This document shows positions 16,775-24,829 of a DNA stretch of 64,000 nt, in pieces. The stretch comes from an uncultured Mycobacteriaceae bacterium (GTDB lineage: Bacteria > Actinomycetota > Actinomycetes > Mycobacteriales > Mycobacteriaceae). The DNA lies in NCBI GenBank assembly GCA_902826815.1, contig CADEGF010000011.1, forward strand, positions 1 through 64,000, written 5' to 3'. The first letter of the stretch is position 1; the number at the start of each line of letters is the position of its first letter. The notes under the pieces were generated by a model that ran no database searches, was not told the origin of the DNA, and saw only the letters and a program-made list of their open reading frames with translations. The position numbers were made by a program, and so were the translations under genes.

Positions 16775-17533
16775 TCACTGCACCGTCGTGGGGCATGAGG
16801 CGGCGCTGCCGAGGCGCACTTGCGCTACGAAACCATCGAAAAGGACTCCACGTACCGCGGGATCGGCGTTGGGGTGTTCAGGGTGCCATTGCACACCGAC
16901 CGCCCAGATCGTGGCGTCGGCCGGAGTTTCCAAGGCCTCGACCATGCCGTCGTCGGCCCATGCGGTTGCCAGGAGACCCGCGCCGACGGAGTCGATCGCC
17001 TGGTGATGGCCGTTCTGCACAGCGAGGCGGTTTCGGCCGACCATGGTGGCGAGCCGCGAATCAGGATCCAGCGCAACGTGTTCGACGACGAAGATGTTCT
17101 CTGCGTCGGGCCCATGATGAATGGCCCAATCTTCGATGTCGGGGATCAGGGTGCCGCCGTGGGCGACGTTGAGGATCTGCATTCCGCGACAGATGCACAG
17201 CATGGGGATGCGGAGCTCTTCGGCGCGGCGTATAACGGCAATCGAGAACTCGTCGGCCGCGCGGTTGACCCCGTAGACCTTGGGCACGTCGGCAGGCAGC
17301 CCATAGAGAGTCGGGTCGACGTCCGCGCCGCCCAGGATCACCAGGCCTGACACACCGTCGAGCAGTTCGGTGACGTCTGGCCGCGGTTCGTGGGCGATGT
17401 CGACGAACTGGACACTGCATCCGCGGGCCGCTAGGTCACCACTGACCGTACGTCTGGCGTTGAGTTCCAACGGCAGGAACGGAGCGGGCACCGTCGCCTC
17501 GTCGGTGGACCCGATGGCGATCACGCGTGGCAT
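16775..17533 (-). CDS. gamma-glutamyl hydrolase, PuuD/peptidase C26 family (copy 1)
   Basis: 252 residues of the class-I glutamine-amidotransferase fold. LVILGGADVDPTLYG (about 70-84) is followed by the nucleophile elbow CICRGMQILNV (Cys at about 117) and the catalytic His/Glu in VQWHPEHP near 220. GHHQAID near 178 is typical of gamma-glutamyl-GABA hydrolases. Expected reaction: removal of the glutamyl group from a gamma-glutamylated amino acid in the cytosol. The gene lies 25 bases after the GS-type ligase, which would add that group. Start ATG with GGAG upstream; a TTG lies three bases earlier. It differs clearly from the second C26 gene at 31.7 kb. Confidence 0.88.
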   Translation of the reverse strand: MPRVIAIGSTDEATVPAPFLPLELNARRTVSGDLAARGCSVQFVDIAHEPRPDVTELLDGVSGLVILGGADVDPTLYGLPADVPKVYGVNRAADEFSIAVIRRAEELRIPMLCICRGMQILNVAHGGTLIPDIEDWAIHHGPDAENIFVVEHVALDPDSRLATMVGRNRLAVQNGHHQAIDSVGAGLLATAWADDGMVEALETPADATIWAVGVQWHPEHPNADPAVRGVLFDGFVAQVRLGSAASCPTTVQ

Positions 17534-17558
17534 CAATTGTCTCCGTTGCCTTTCGGTT

Positions 17559-18896
17559 TCATAGTCCTGTTGTCATGTACATGTTGCGTTCCCAGTCGGT
17601 GACGGTGGCGCAGTATCGGGTCCATTCGTCGGTGCGCATGGCGATGAGGGTGTCGGTGATTTCTTGGGGGAGGGATTGGCGGACGTGTTTGCCGTCGGTG
17701 AAGATTTTGATGGCGTCGCCCAGGGTGGTGGGGATGGTTTGGGTGGGGATGGTGTCGGGGTCGGTTTGGTTGTCGAGGCCGTGTTGGATTTGGGTGAGTA
17801 GTAGGGCGTGGGAGAGGTAGGGGTTGACTGCGGAGTCGGGGAGTTTGTATTCGAGTCGGCCGTTTCCAGAGAGGCGGATCATGGCGGTTTTGTCTTCTAG
17901 TGCCCAGTCGATGGCGGTGGGGGCGAATTGGCCGATGCTGAAGCGTTTGTAGCTGTTGACGGTGGTGGCGAGGATGAGCATGGATTCGCGGGCGTGGGTG
18001 AGGATGCCGCCGAGTGCGTGGCGGCCGGTGTCGGTGAGGTGTAGGTCGGTGCGGCCGGGTTCGGTGAAGGTGTTGGTGTTGGTGTCGTGGTGCCAGAGGC
18101 TGATGTTGTGGTGTAGGCCGGTGCCCATGGTGGTGGTGGAGATTTTGGGCATGAAGGTTGCGGTGACGCCGAATTCGCGGGCGACTTGGCGGCAGATCAT
18201 GCGGTAGGTGATGACGCGGTCGGCGGTGAGGTCGGCGTTGTCGTACATCCAGTTGACTTCGAGTTGGCCGTGGTCTTCGTAATCGCACTCGATCATGTCC
18301 ATGCCGAATGCGGTGCAGTAGCGCATGATTTGTTTGTAGATGGGTTTCATGCGTTCGAGTTGTTCGAATTCGTATGAGGGGTTTTGGCCGGGTCGGGATT
18401 GTGTTTCGAGTCCATCTCCGAGCCAGGTCATTTCGGGTTCGCAGCCGGTGCGTAGTTCTAGGCCGGTGTGGGTGCGGAATTCGGTGTGGGTGCGGCGTAG
18501 GTGGCCGCGGGCGTCGCCGGGGAATGGGGTGCCGCCGATGATGGGGCGGTGTGGGGGTTCGTAGATGGTGCACAGGAAGCGTGCGCAGGTGGGGTCCCAG
18601 GGCAGGACGGCGAAGGTGTCGAGGTCGGGTAGGGCTTGGAATTCTGAGGCGGCGGGTCCGCCGCCGATGAGTTCGTTGTTGATGCTGATTTGGTAGTCGG
18701 CGACTGCTGAGCGGTGCATGACCATGCCGTTTTCCAGGTTGCGGGCCAGGTGTTTGGCTGGCACGACTTTGGCCATGATTTTTCCGCTGAGGGTGGCGAA
18801 CTGGTAGTAGATGTGTTCTACACCGGAATCGATCGCCTCACGGATCTGCTCGGGGACAACACTGTTACGCGCCTGATGATCACTCAACGCAGACAT
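17559..18896 (-). CDS. GS-type gamma-glutamyl-amine ligase (copy 1)
   Basis: 445 residues of the glutamine synthetase fold. Beta-grasp N-domain with HIYYQFATLSGKIMAKVVP, then catalytic-domain motifs GCEPEMTW (metal Glu), NWMYDNAD, HHNISLWHHD (ATP/metal His), IDWALEDKTAMIRL and GRLEYKLPDSAVNPYL. No adenylylation Tyr region is evident, and the protein is shorter than true GlnA, as in PuuA/GlnA3-like amine ligases. It probably glutamylates an amine or amino acid using ATP. The ATG shares a base with the reductase stop upstream (TGATG). Codon use differs from all neighbours: Glu and Gln are almost entirely GAA and CAA after the first few dozen residues. The nucleotide sequence is identical to copy 2. 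Confidence 0.88.
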   Translation of the reverse strand: MSALSDHQARNSVVPEQIREAIDSGVEHIYYQFATLSGKIMAKVVPAKHLARNLENGMVMHRSAVADYQISINNELIGGGPAASEFQALPDLDTFAVLPWDPTCARFLCTIYEPPHRPIIGGTPFPGDARGHLRRTHTEFRTHTGLELRTGCEPEMTWLGDGLETQSRPGQNPSYEFEQLERMKPIYKQIMRYCTAFGMDMIECDYEDHGQLEVNWMYDNADLTADRVITYRMICRQVAREFGVTATFMPKISTTTMGTGLHHNISLWHHDTNTNTFTEPGRTDLHLTDTGRHALGGILTHARESMLILATTVNSYKRFSIGQFAPTAIDWALEDKTAMIRLSGNGRLEYKLPDSAVNPYLSHALLLTQIQHGLDNQTDPDTIPTQTIPTTLGDAIKIFTDGKHVRQSLPQEITDTLIAMRTDEWTRYCATVTDWERNMYMTTGL

Positions 18897-18907
18897 CAAC
18901 ACACTCC
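17559..18907. repeat. 1349-bp exact duplicate, copy A
   Basis: Identical, by reading both copies line by line, to 32466-33814 with a constant offset of 14907 bases and no indel. The block covers the GS coding sequence from stop codon to start plus 11 bases of leader that include the ribosome-binding GGAG; homology ends abruptly on both sides. No inverted repeats or target duplications flank it. Confidence 0.9.
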
Positions 18908-20155
18908 GATGACGGTCCTGGCGGCACCGTCGGTTGCAGCGGCGAGGGCGTTTCGGTAGGGCGCCTGTTCGGCCTGCGGCGTGTTGAGTGCGACGACCCC
19001 AACGGGGTCGGTACCCCGGAAGTACTCCACGACAACGGATCCGGCGATCGGCCCGCCGGTGAGATCCCCGTGAACGATTTTCTTGCGGTCGCCAAGCGAG
19101 GGCATGCCGTATACGTCGAGGCGCAAATCGCCCTGCTTGCTCCAGCAGCGCGGGAGCGGAGCGAACGCCGACCTGGGTTTGCGGTGTCCGTTCAAACCTG
19201 CCAGCAGGGTCCGTGCGGCGTAGCCGGCGTTTTCGGTGGGTGCACGCCAGTTCTCGACGCGGACAGCAGATCCGCCGAACCTCGAGTTGGGGAATCGTGC
19301 CACCTCGCCGACCGCGACAGCGCCCGAAGTGCCGACCACCGAGAGGTCGTGATGACAAAGCACCCCGTCGGACAAATCGAGCCCGTTACCCTCAAGCCAC
19401 TCCACGTTGGGCTGAGATCCGAGACATTCGACGATCACATCGGCGGGCAGGTCGGTGTCGTCGGAAAGCGACACGATGGCAGGTGTCGTCGTGCCGGGAG
19501 CGATTCCCACAACGTCGACACCTGTGGCAATGTGCACGCCACGATAGGCGTGGTGACGGCGAATCGCGTTGCCGACATATACACCGACGGCCTCGGACAT
19601 GGGAGCGACGTGGGTCTCGACCACGGTGACGTGGCAGCCGCGCGCGGATGCGCTGAGCGCGAGCTCGCAGCCGAGAAACCCGGCGCCGACGATAACCACC
19701 CGCGTCCCTGGGCTGAGCTGGCAGCGGAGTCGTGCGATGTCGTCGACTGTGCGGATTGCGTAGCGAATGTCTGGCAGCGAGATGTCTGGAAGCCGTCGCG
19801 GGCGAAGGCCCGTCGCGATCATGAGGCCGGCGTACTCCATCGTGGTGCCGTCATTCAGCTCGAGCGTCTTCGCGGCGAGATCGGCGCGGACAACTGACGT
19901 GTTCCTGTGCCAGCGGACCCGTCCATCGAGGCGGCGTCGGCGCAGCAGCGTAGCCGAATGGCGCGCAGCCATATCGACGCTTCGGATGTGACGGGGTTCC
20001 GCGGGCAGCGGAGGCCGGCTACACAGCTCCTCGGACTCGGCGCCGATGATCGTCAGTGGGCCTCCCCAGCGTGAACTCAGGAGGTGTTCGGCTGCTTTGA
20101 GTCCTGCTGCCGCTGTGCCGACGACCACGACCGGGGATGCGAGTTGCCTTTGCAT
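18896..20155 (-). CDS. FAD-dependent ferredoxin reductase (rhodocoxin-reductase type)
   Basis: 419 residues. N-terminal FAD dinucleotide fold with VVVVGTAAAG (about 10-19; the middle Gly of GxGxxG is Ala). Then GLMIATGLRPRR, a second Rossmann fold VVIVGAGFLGCELAL (about 154-168) for NAD(P)H, and GAVAVGEVARFPN near 290 for FAD. This matches the reductases that pass electrons to P450 ferredoxins. A 3Fe-4S ferredoxin and a P450 are encoded in the same cluster (33855 and 28234), so the three probably form one monooxygenase. GAGGAG precedes the ATG. First gene of the right-to-left half-operon behind the 31-bp promoter element. Confidence 0.85.
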   Translation of the reverse strand: MQRQLASPVVVVGTAAAGLKAAEHLLSSRWGGPLTIIGAESEELCSRPPLPAEPRHIRSVDMAARHSATLLRRRRLDGRVRWHRNTSVVRADLAAKTLELNDGTTMEYAGLMIATGLRPRRLPDISLPDIRYAIRTVDDIARLRCQLSPGTRVVIVGAGFLGCELALSASARGCHVTVVETHVAPMSEAVGVYVGNAIRRHHAYRGVHIATGVDVVGIAPGTTTPAIVSLSDDTDLPADVIVECLGSQPNVEWLEGNGLDLSDGVLCHHDLSVVGTSGAVAVGEVARFPNSRFGGSAVRVENWRAPTENAGYAARTLLAGLNGHRKPRSAFAPLPRCWSKQGDLRLDVYGMPSLGDRKKIVHGDLTGGPIAGSVVVEYFRGTDPVGVVALNTPQAEQAPYRNALAAATDGAARTVIGVC

Positions 20156-20228
20156 TGTTTCTCCTCGTGCATTGCCTGCTCACAGCACGTCCGCGCGCGG
20201 CAAAAGTGACCCGCGCCACTGCTAGCTG

Positions 20229-20259
20229 AAACCTTATACTTCATAGGTATAAAGTCAAG
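20229..20259 (-). promoter_or_regulatory. 31-bp promoter/operator element, copy 1
   Basis: Minus-strand TTGACT (20253-20258), 16-base spacer, TAAGGT (20231-20236). The spacer and -10 are covered by the inverted repeat TTATAC-N7-GTATAA (20234-20252). The whole element is identical to 34119-34149. Such AT-rich ATAC/GTAT repeats suit a GntR/FCD regulator; the one at 21043-21831 is the obvious candidate. Confidence 0.7.
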
Positions 20260-20344
20260 GCGGTGGCGGGCCCCCGCCGGATTCGTTACGCGCCGGAAAC
20301 GCGGCGGTCCGCGGTCGTCACGATTCGGGCCCCGCGGGATCGGG

Positions 20345-21046
20345 TTAGACGCAGTGCACGCGCCAGTTGACGCCCACACCGCCTACTCGGGTGTCGGTTG
20401 TCGAGGCGGCCCGCATGCGTTCGCCGGGAGAGTGGTCAGGCGAGTTCGAGATCACCACCCGGTCTGCGGAATTGACAACCACGACCTGGGTTTCGAGCGC
20501 AGACAGTTCAGCGATCATCAGGCTCTCGAACTCGGCGACTGTGATGTCCGCTGCTGAGGCGCCGATGAATTTCTCGCCGTGATAAGCGGGTACGGCAAAA
20601 GTGAGAATGTAGAGATCGGCGCCCGCGAGATCGACGTAGGGGCCACGAACACTGTCCTTTCCGCGGGACGCGCCGACGAACCAAGACATAGTCGTGTAGT
20701 CGTAGGGCTCCTCACCGAGACCGGTGTTGAGGTCGAGGGAAGCGAAGTCGCCGTCGCCCGTAGGCCGCCACCATTCCTGGTACCGCGTGGCGCCCCGCAG
20801 AACGCCGGGGTCAACGACTAGACCGGCGCCGTCGAAGTGGGGATACGTCGACAACCGCGACTCGATGTGTGGGCGCAGGTTGGCCAGATCTGCGACGCTC
20901 ACGGTTCCGTCGGCGTCGGCCACCCGTGACCACAGGTCCGTGGCCTCCTGTGCGCCGACATGAAGCGTGGCGAAGATGTCGATGACGACGGCGTCGACTT
21001 GTTCAGCGGCGCGCTGAAGGTCTTTGTCGCGTTTGGCGCTGTTCAT
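20345..21046 (-). CDS. soluble Cache-domain protein
   Basis: 233 residues, ATG preceded by GGAGG. A helical start (AEQVDAVVIDIFATLHVGAQEATDLW) leads into a PDC/Cache-like sensor fold with YQEWWRP, DYTTMSWFVGASRG, GPYVD, LTFAVPAYHGEKFIGASAADITV and a second short module ending in VVISNSPDHSPGERM. There is no signal peptide or membrane span, unlike most Cache sensors, which are extracellular parts of receptors. Its start overlaps the GntR stop (ATGA), so the two are co-translated. A cytosolic ligand-binding partner for the regulator is my inference. Confidence 0.75.
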   Translation of the reverse strand: MNSAKRDKDLQRAAEQVDAVVIDIFATLHVGAQEATDLWSRVADADGTVSVADLANLRPHIESRLSTYPHFDGAGLVVDPGVLRGATRYQEWWRPTGDGDFASLDLNTGLGEEPYDYTTMSWFVGASRGKDSVRGPYVDLAGADLYILTFAVPAYHGEKFIGASAADITVAEFESLMIAELSALETQVVVVNSADRVVISNSPDHSPGERMRAASTTDTRVGGVGVNWRVHCV

Positions 21047-21831
21047 CTGGACCTCCGAGCCTTGGACTTCTTGTCGCTCGCGATCGCTCGTAGTTGTAGT
21101 TGCCGAATCCAGCGGCTTCCGGCCTGGGCGTGGGCCCGGGCCAGCCGTCCCGCCCGTTCGCTGTCCTCGGCTTCGATGGCGGCCACGATCTCTGCGTGCG
21201 CGGCCTGTACGGCGCTCTGGTCGAGTTCGTCGTCGGGGTTTGGGAGCCACAGCACGTCCGCGGTCTCACCGAGCAGTCTGATTTCGGCGCCGGTTAGGCG
21301 TTCGGACTGAGAAGCCACCGCCAGTGCGAGGTGGAAGCGGCTGTCGGCCTGATAGCGGGTCGCAGGTGTGGTCGCCTCGGGGAGTTGCCGCATGACGTTG
21401 TGCAGACGTTCCACATCCTCTTCGGTGGCGCGCTCGGCGGCGACGTAGGCAATGGCCGCCTCGATCGCCATCTGCTCATCGCCGAGGTCGCGCCACTCGG
21501 TGACACTTAGGCGGCGCAACCGATTGTTGAGTACTTCGCGAGGCGTCTCGCCAGACGCCCTGATGAACGACCCCCCACTGCGGCCACGTCGCGTCTCGAT
21601 GAGTCCCTGGGCCCTCAGGTGCACCAGCGCCTCGCGCAGCGTGACCGTAGAGACACTGAGCTGGGCCGCCAAATCCGTCTCGGACGGTAACTGCTCGCCG
21701 TCGGCGAGCAGCCCGAGATGTACGGCAGAGGCAATTCGCTGGCCGACCTCCTCGACGCGCCCGCTGTCCGACAGCGGTGAGAACACCGTCCGTCGGGTGA
21801 GCTGGTGCTGCGATTCGGTATTGGCAGTCAC
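21043..21831 (-). CDS. GntR-family regulator, FCD type
   Basis: 262 residues. The winged helix-turn-helix lies at about 28-95: IASAVHLGLLADGEQLPSE, then LAAQLSVSTVTLREALVHLRAQ, and the wing IETRRGRSGGSFI. The helical FCD ligand domain follows, with RFHLALAVASQS and the late Asp/His-rich helix QAAHAEIVAAIEAED. Probably senses a carboxylated pathway intermediate and controls the two identical promoter elements of this cluster. Its 3' end overlaps the Cache gene by four bases; 65 bases separate it from the aminotransferase upstream, so it may be read from the long transcript. Confidence 0.87.
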   Translation of the reverse strand: MTANTESQHQLTRRTVFSPLSDSGRVEEVGQRIASAVHLGLLADGEQLPSETDLAAQLSVSTVTLREALVHLRAQGLIETRRGRSGGSFIRASGETPREVLNNRLRRLSVTEWRDLGDEQMAIEAAIAYVAAERATEEDVERLHNVMRQLPEATTPATRYQADSRFHLALAVASQSERLTGAEIRLLGETADVLWLPNPDDELDQSAVQAAHAEIVAAIEAEDSERAGRLARAHAQAGSRWIRQLQLRAIASDKKSKARRSR

Positions 21832-21896
21832 GTTCGTCTCGTTACAGCGGTCGTCCTGCGCGGGTGGTCGGCGGTGCAGATGCTACCCGCGCCCGC

Positions 21897-23246
21897 TCAC
21901 CCAGCAGCCGAACTCGCGCTGACCGCGGACAGCGCGTTTTCGAGGACGTCTATCCCGTCGTTGATTTCGTCATCGGTGATCACAAGCGGCGGCAACAGCC
22001 GAATGACGTTGGAATAGGTACCTGCGGCCAGTGCCAGTACACCGTTGCTGTGGCAGTGAGCCGCGATCTGTGCGCATGCCGAGGGGTTGGGAACGGTGCT
22101 TCCAGGTACGACGAACTCCAGACCCTGCATGGCGCCGCGGCCGCGGACATCGCCGACGACGGGGCACCGCGCACGCAACTGTTCCAGCCGTGGGGCGATG
22201 ATCTCGCCGATCGCGCGGGATCGCGCGACGAGGCCTTCGGATTCCATGGTCTCAATGGTGCCAAGCGCCGCCGCGCACGCCACCGGATTGCCGCTGTACG
22301 TGCCTCCGAGTCCGCCCTTCTGCACCTGGTCCAGGAGCTCGGCGCGACCAGTGATGGCCGAAAGCGGTAGACCACCCGCGATGCCCTTGGCAGTGACGAC
22401 GATGTCGGGCACGACCCCCTCGTGTTCGATTGCGAAGAAGTCGCCGGATCGGCCGAACCCGCTCTGGATCTCGTCGGCGATGAACAGTGCGCCGGCGTCG
22501 GCGCACCAGTCGGACAGGGCGCGCAGGAAACCGTCCGCGGGCACGATGAAGCCGCCCTCGCCCTGAATCGGCTCGATCACCAACCCCGCCACCGCGTCCC
22601 GGCCCACCTGCTTCTCGATGATGTCGATTGCCCGCGCCGCGGCTTCGGCGCCACTGAGGCGGTCACGGAACGGATATGACATCGGTGCACGGTAGATCTC
22701 GCAGGCGAATGGCCCGAATCCTTGTTTGTTGGGGACCGCCTTGGCAGTCATCGCCATCGTCAGGTTGGTGCGGCCGTGGAACGAGTGGTCGAACACCACG
22801 ATGGCGCTCCGGCCGGTGACGGCGCGAGCCACCTTGACGGCGTTCTCGACTGCTTCTGCGCCGGAGTTGAACAGGATGGAGCGCTTGTCGTGCGTGCCTG
22901 GAGCGAGTCGGTTGAGGTGCTCGCACACCTCGACGTAACCCTCGTAGGGCGCGAGCAGAAAGCAGGTGTGGGTGAACTCCGCGGCCTGCCGCTGTACCCG
23001 GCTGACCACCGCCGGTGCGGTGTTGCCGACATTGAGAACGCCGATGCCCGAGCCGAAGTCGATGAATGTATTACCGTCGACGTCTTGGACCAGTGCACCG
23101 GAAGCGCGCTGGATGTAGACCGGCAGCGTCGAGGCGATGCTGTCGGCTACGGCGGCGCCGCGGCGGGCCTGCAGCTCGAGCGAGCGGGGCCCCGGGTAGC
23201 TGGTCACCATCCGGCGTCCGGTGAGGCTTGTTTCTGCTGTACTCAC
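21897..23246 (-). CDS. gabT: 4-aminobutyrate (omega-amino acid) aminotransferase
   Basis: 449 residues, class-III PLP aminotransferase closely resembling mycobacterial GabT. DFGSGIGVLNVGN opening, EFTHTCFLLAPYEGYVEVCEHLNRL, FNSGAEAVENAVKVAR phosphate cup, DHSFHGRTNLTMAMTAK, FIADEIQSGFGRSG with the cofactor Asp and VVTAKGIAGGLPLSA with the Schiff-base Lys. It should move the amino group of GABA, 5-aminovalerate or a similar compound to 2-oxoglutarate, giving a semialdehyde for the dehydrogenase two genes upstream. GTG start chosen for the AAAGGA eight bases before it; the frame extends upstream but without conserved sequence. Confidence 0.88.
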   Translation of the reverse strand: MSTAETSLTGRRMVTSYPGPRSLELQARRGAAVADSIASTLPVYIQRASGALVQDVDGNTFIDFGSGIGVLNVGNTAPAVVSRVQRQAAEFTHTCFLLAPYEGYVEVCEHLNRLAPGTHDKRSILFNSGAEAVENAVKVARAVTGRSAIVVFDHSFHGRTNLTMAMTAKAVPNKQGFGPFACEIYRAPMSYPFRDRLSGAEAAARAIDIIEKQVGRDAVAGLVIEPIQGEGGFIVPADGFLRALSDWCADAGALFIADEIQSGFGRSGDFFAIEHEGVVPDIVVTAKGIAGGLPLSAITGRAELLDQVQKGGLGGTYSGNPVACAAALGTIETMESEGLVARSRAIGEIIAPRLEQLRARCPVVGDVRGRGAMQGLEFVVPGSTVPNPSACAQIAAHCHSNGVLALAAGTYSNVIRLLPPLVITDDEINDGIDVLENALSAVSASSAAG

Positions 23247-23277
23247 AACGGGTCCTTTCGAAGAATTCGAAGCGGTA

Positions 23278-24780
23278 TTAGGAGCGAATACTGTTGTTGG
23301 TCTCGGGGATCGCATCGCCATATGGCGCGTCACTGCGTTCGGCGCGGCCGCTGACCAGCATGTAGATCGTGCCCACTGAAATAACGACGACCAGCATCAC
23401 CGAGACGATGTTGTTGTCGAGCCAGGGCACGTCTGGGGTGCGGGGCCAGATCATGTTGATGATCGCAGCGACGCCCCACAGCAGCGCAAGGACGTTGATC
23501 AGCATTCCCCACCGCCCCAGCGTGAACGGGCCGGACGGACGCCACCCCTTCAGACGGGCACGTAGTGCGGCCAAGACGACCATTTGGAAGCCGACGTATA
23601 TGCCTGCAGTGGCAAAGGACACGATCTTCGACAGCGTGTCGGTGGAGACGAACGTGACCATCAGGACCAGGGCGGGGACCAGGCCGGAGATGGCCAGCGC
23701 TAGCAGTGGAACGCTACGGGCCTGCGAGATCTTGCTCAAAGGGGCACTGGCGCCGATCATTCCGTCGCGCGCGTATGAGAACAGGAGCCGACTCGCGGCC
23801 GCCTGCAAGCTCAGCGCGCCCGAAACGAAGGACACCAGAACGACGGCCAGCACGATGCGCGATCCGGCGTCGCCGAAAACCGATTGCAGAATCGTGTTGA
23901 TCGGATCGGTGTCCTCGCCGCGAATCACCGCACCGAAGTCGGTGACTGCGAGAGTGAGGGCGACGGTGATGAAGACGGCTGCGCCACCGCCGACGTAGAT
24001 CGTCATCCGCATCGTCTTGGGGATGCGACGGCTGGGGTCGGGTACCTCTTCGGCGACATCGCCGCAGGCCTCGAATCCATAGAACTGGTAGACGCCGATC
24101 AGACCGGCAGCCAGGAACGCCCACACGTACGCATCGGGTGCGCCTGCACCGAAGGAGTCAAAGAAGACCGAGAAGTCGTGATGGCGCGCAGTCAGCAGCA
24201 GCCACCCGCCGACGGCCAACGCGCCGGTGAGCTCGGCAACGAATCCGATCTTGGCGACCAACGAAAGTGCGTCGGTGCCAAGGAAATTGATGGCCGTGGA
24301 CAGGGCGAGCAGGACCAGGCCCACGACGACCGTGGACGAGGTGGTGTGTTCGATGCCCAGCAGGGCGCAGATGTACGGCGCAGAGCCGTACGCGAGCGCC
24401 GCGATGGTGGCGAACAGCGCCATCATGTAGATCCAGCCGGTCAGCCAGGCCCACCGACGTCCCCACAGCCGTCGCGCCCAAGGGTAGATACCGCCGGCGA
24501 CCGGATACTGCGAGACGATCTCCCCGAAGACCAACGCGACGAGCAGCTGGCCCAAACCCGCGATGACCAACGCCCACATCATCGGCGGGCCGCCCGCCGC
24601 CAGCGAGATCGCGAACGTGACATAGATGCCGACGACGGGCGACAGGTAGGTGAACCCAAGCGCGAAGTTCGCCCATGGGCCCATGTCGCGTTTGAACTGA
24701 TTGGTGAAACCGAGGTTGCGCAGGCGTTTGTCGTCGTCTGTCATCGCATCATGGTGGGATGGATCGATGGAGATTGCCAT
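23278..24780 (-). CDS. APC-superfamily amino acid/amine permease
   Basis: 500 residues with about twelve hydrophobic segments. NFALGFTYLSPVVGIY (about 38-53) and FGEIVSQYPVAGGIYPWARRL (about 90-110) are the conserved first and third helix motifs of the amino acid-choline-type APC transporters. GFEACGDVAEEVPDPSRRIPK near 235 is the next. Inner-membrane proton-coupled uptake of an amino acid, GABA or a polyamine-like amine is expected, as for PuuP or GabP. It lies between the semialdehyde dehydrogenase and gabT genes, 31 bases before gabT. Confidence 0.88.
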   Translation of the reverse strand: MAISIDPSHHDAMTDDDKRLRNLGFTNQFKRDMGPWANFALGFTYLSPVVGIYVTFAISLAAGGPPMMWALVIAGLGQLLVALVFGEIVSQYPVAGGIYPWARRLWGRRWAWLTGWIYMMALFATIAALAYGSAPYICALLGIEHTTSSTVVVGLVLLALSTAINFLGTDALSLVAKIGFVAELTGALAVGGWLLLTARHHDFSVFFDSFGAGAPDAYVWAFLAAGLIGVYQFYGFEACGDVAEEVPDPSRRIPKTMRMTIYVGGGAAVFITVALTLAVTDFGAVIRGEDTDPINTILQSVFGDAGSRIVLAVVLVSFVSGALSLQAAASRLLFSYARDGMIGASAPLSKISQARSVPLLALAISGLVPALVLMVTFVSTDTLSKIVSFATAGIYVGFQMVVLAALRARLKGWRPSGPFTLGRWGMLINVLALLWGVAAIINMIWPRTPDVPWLDNNIVSVMLVVVISVGTIYMLVSGRAERSDAPYGDAIPETNNSIRS

Positions 24781-24829
24781 GTTTTCCTTCTCGAGCGGAG
24801 GGTCGACTGTAGAACGGTCGCGGTGGCGG

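Noticed and set aside
17533..18573. 346-residue His/Pro/Arg-rich minus-strand frame (and its copy ending at 33480)
   Set aside because: It is the shifted frame of the GS gene; the C-rich third positions remove stops and give a low-complexity translation. The other frame has all GS motifs.
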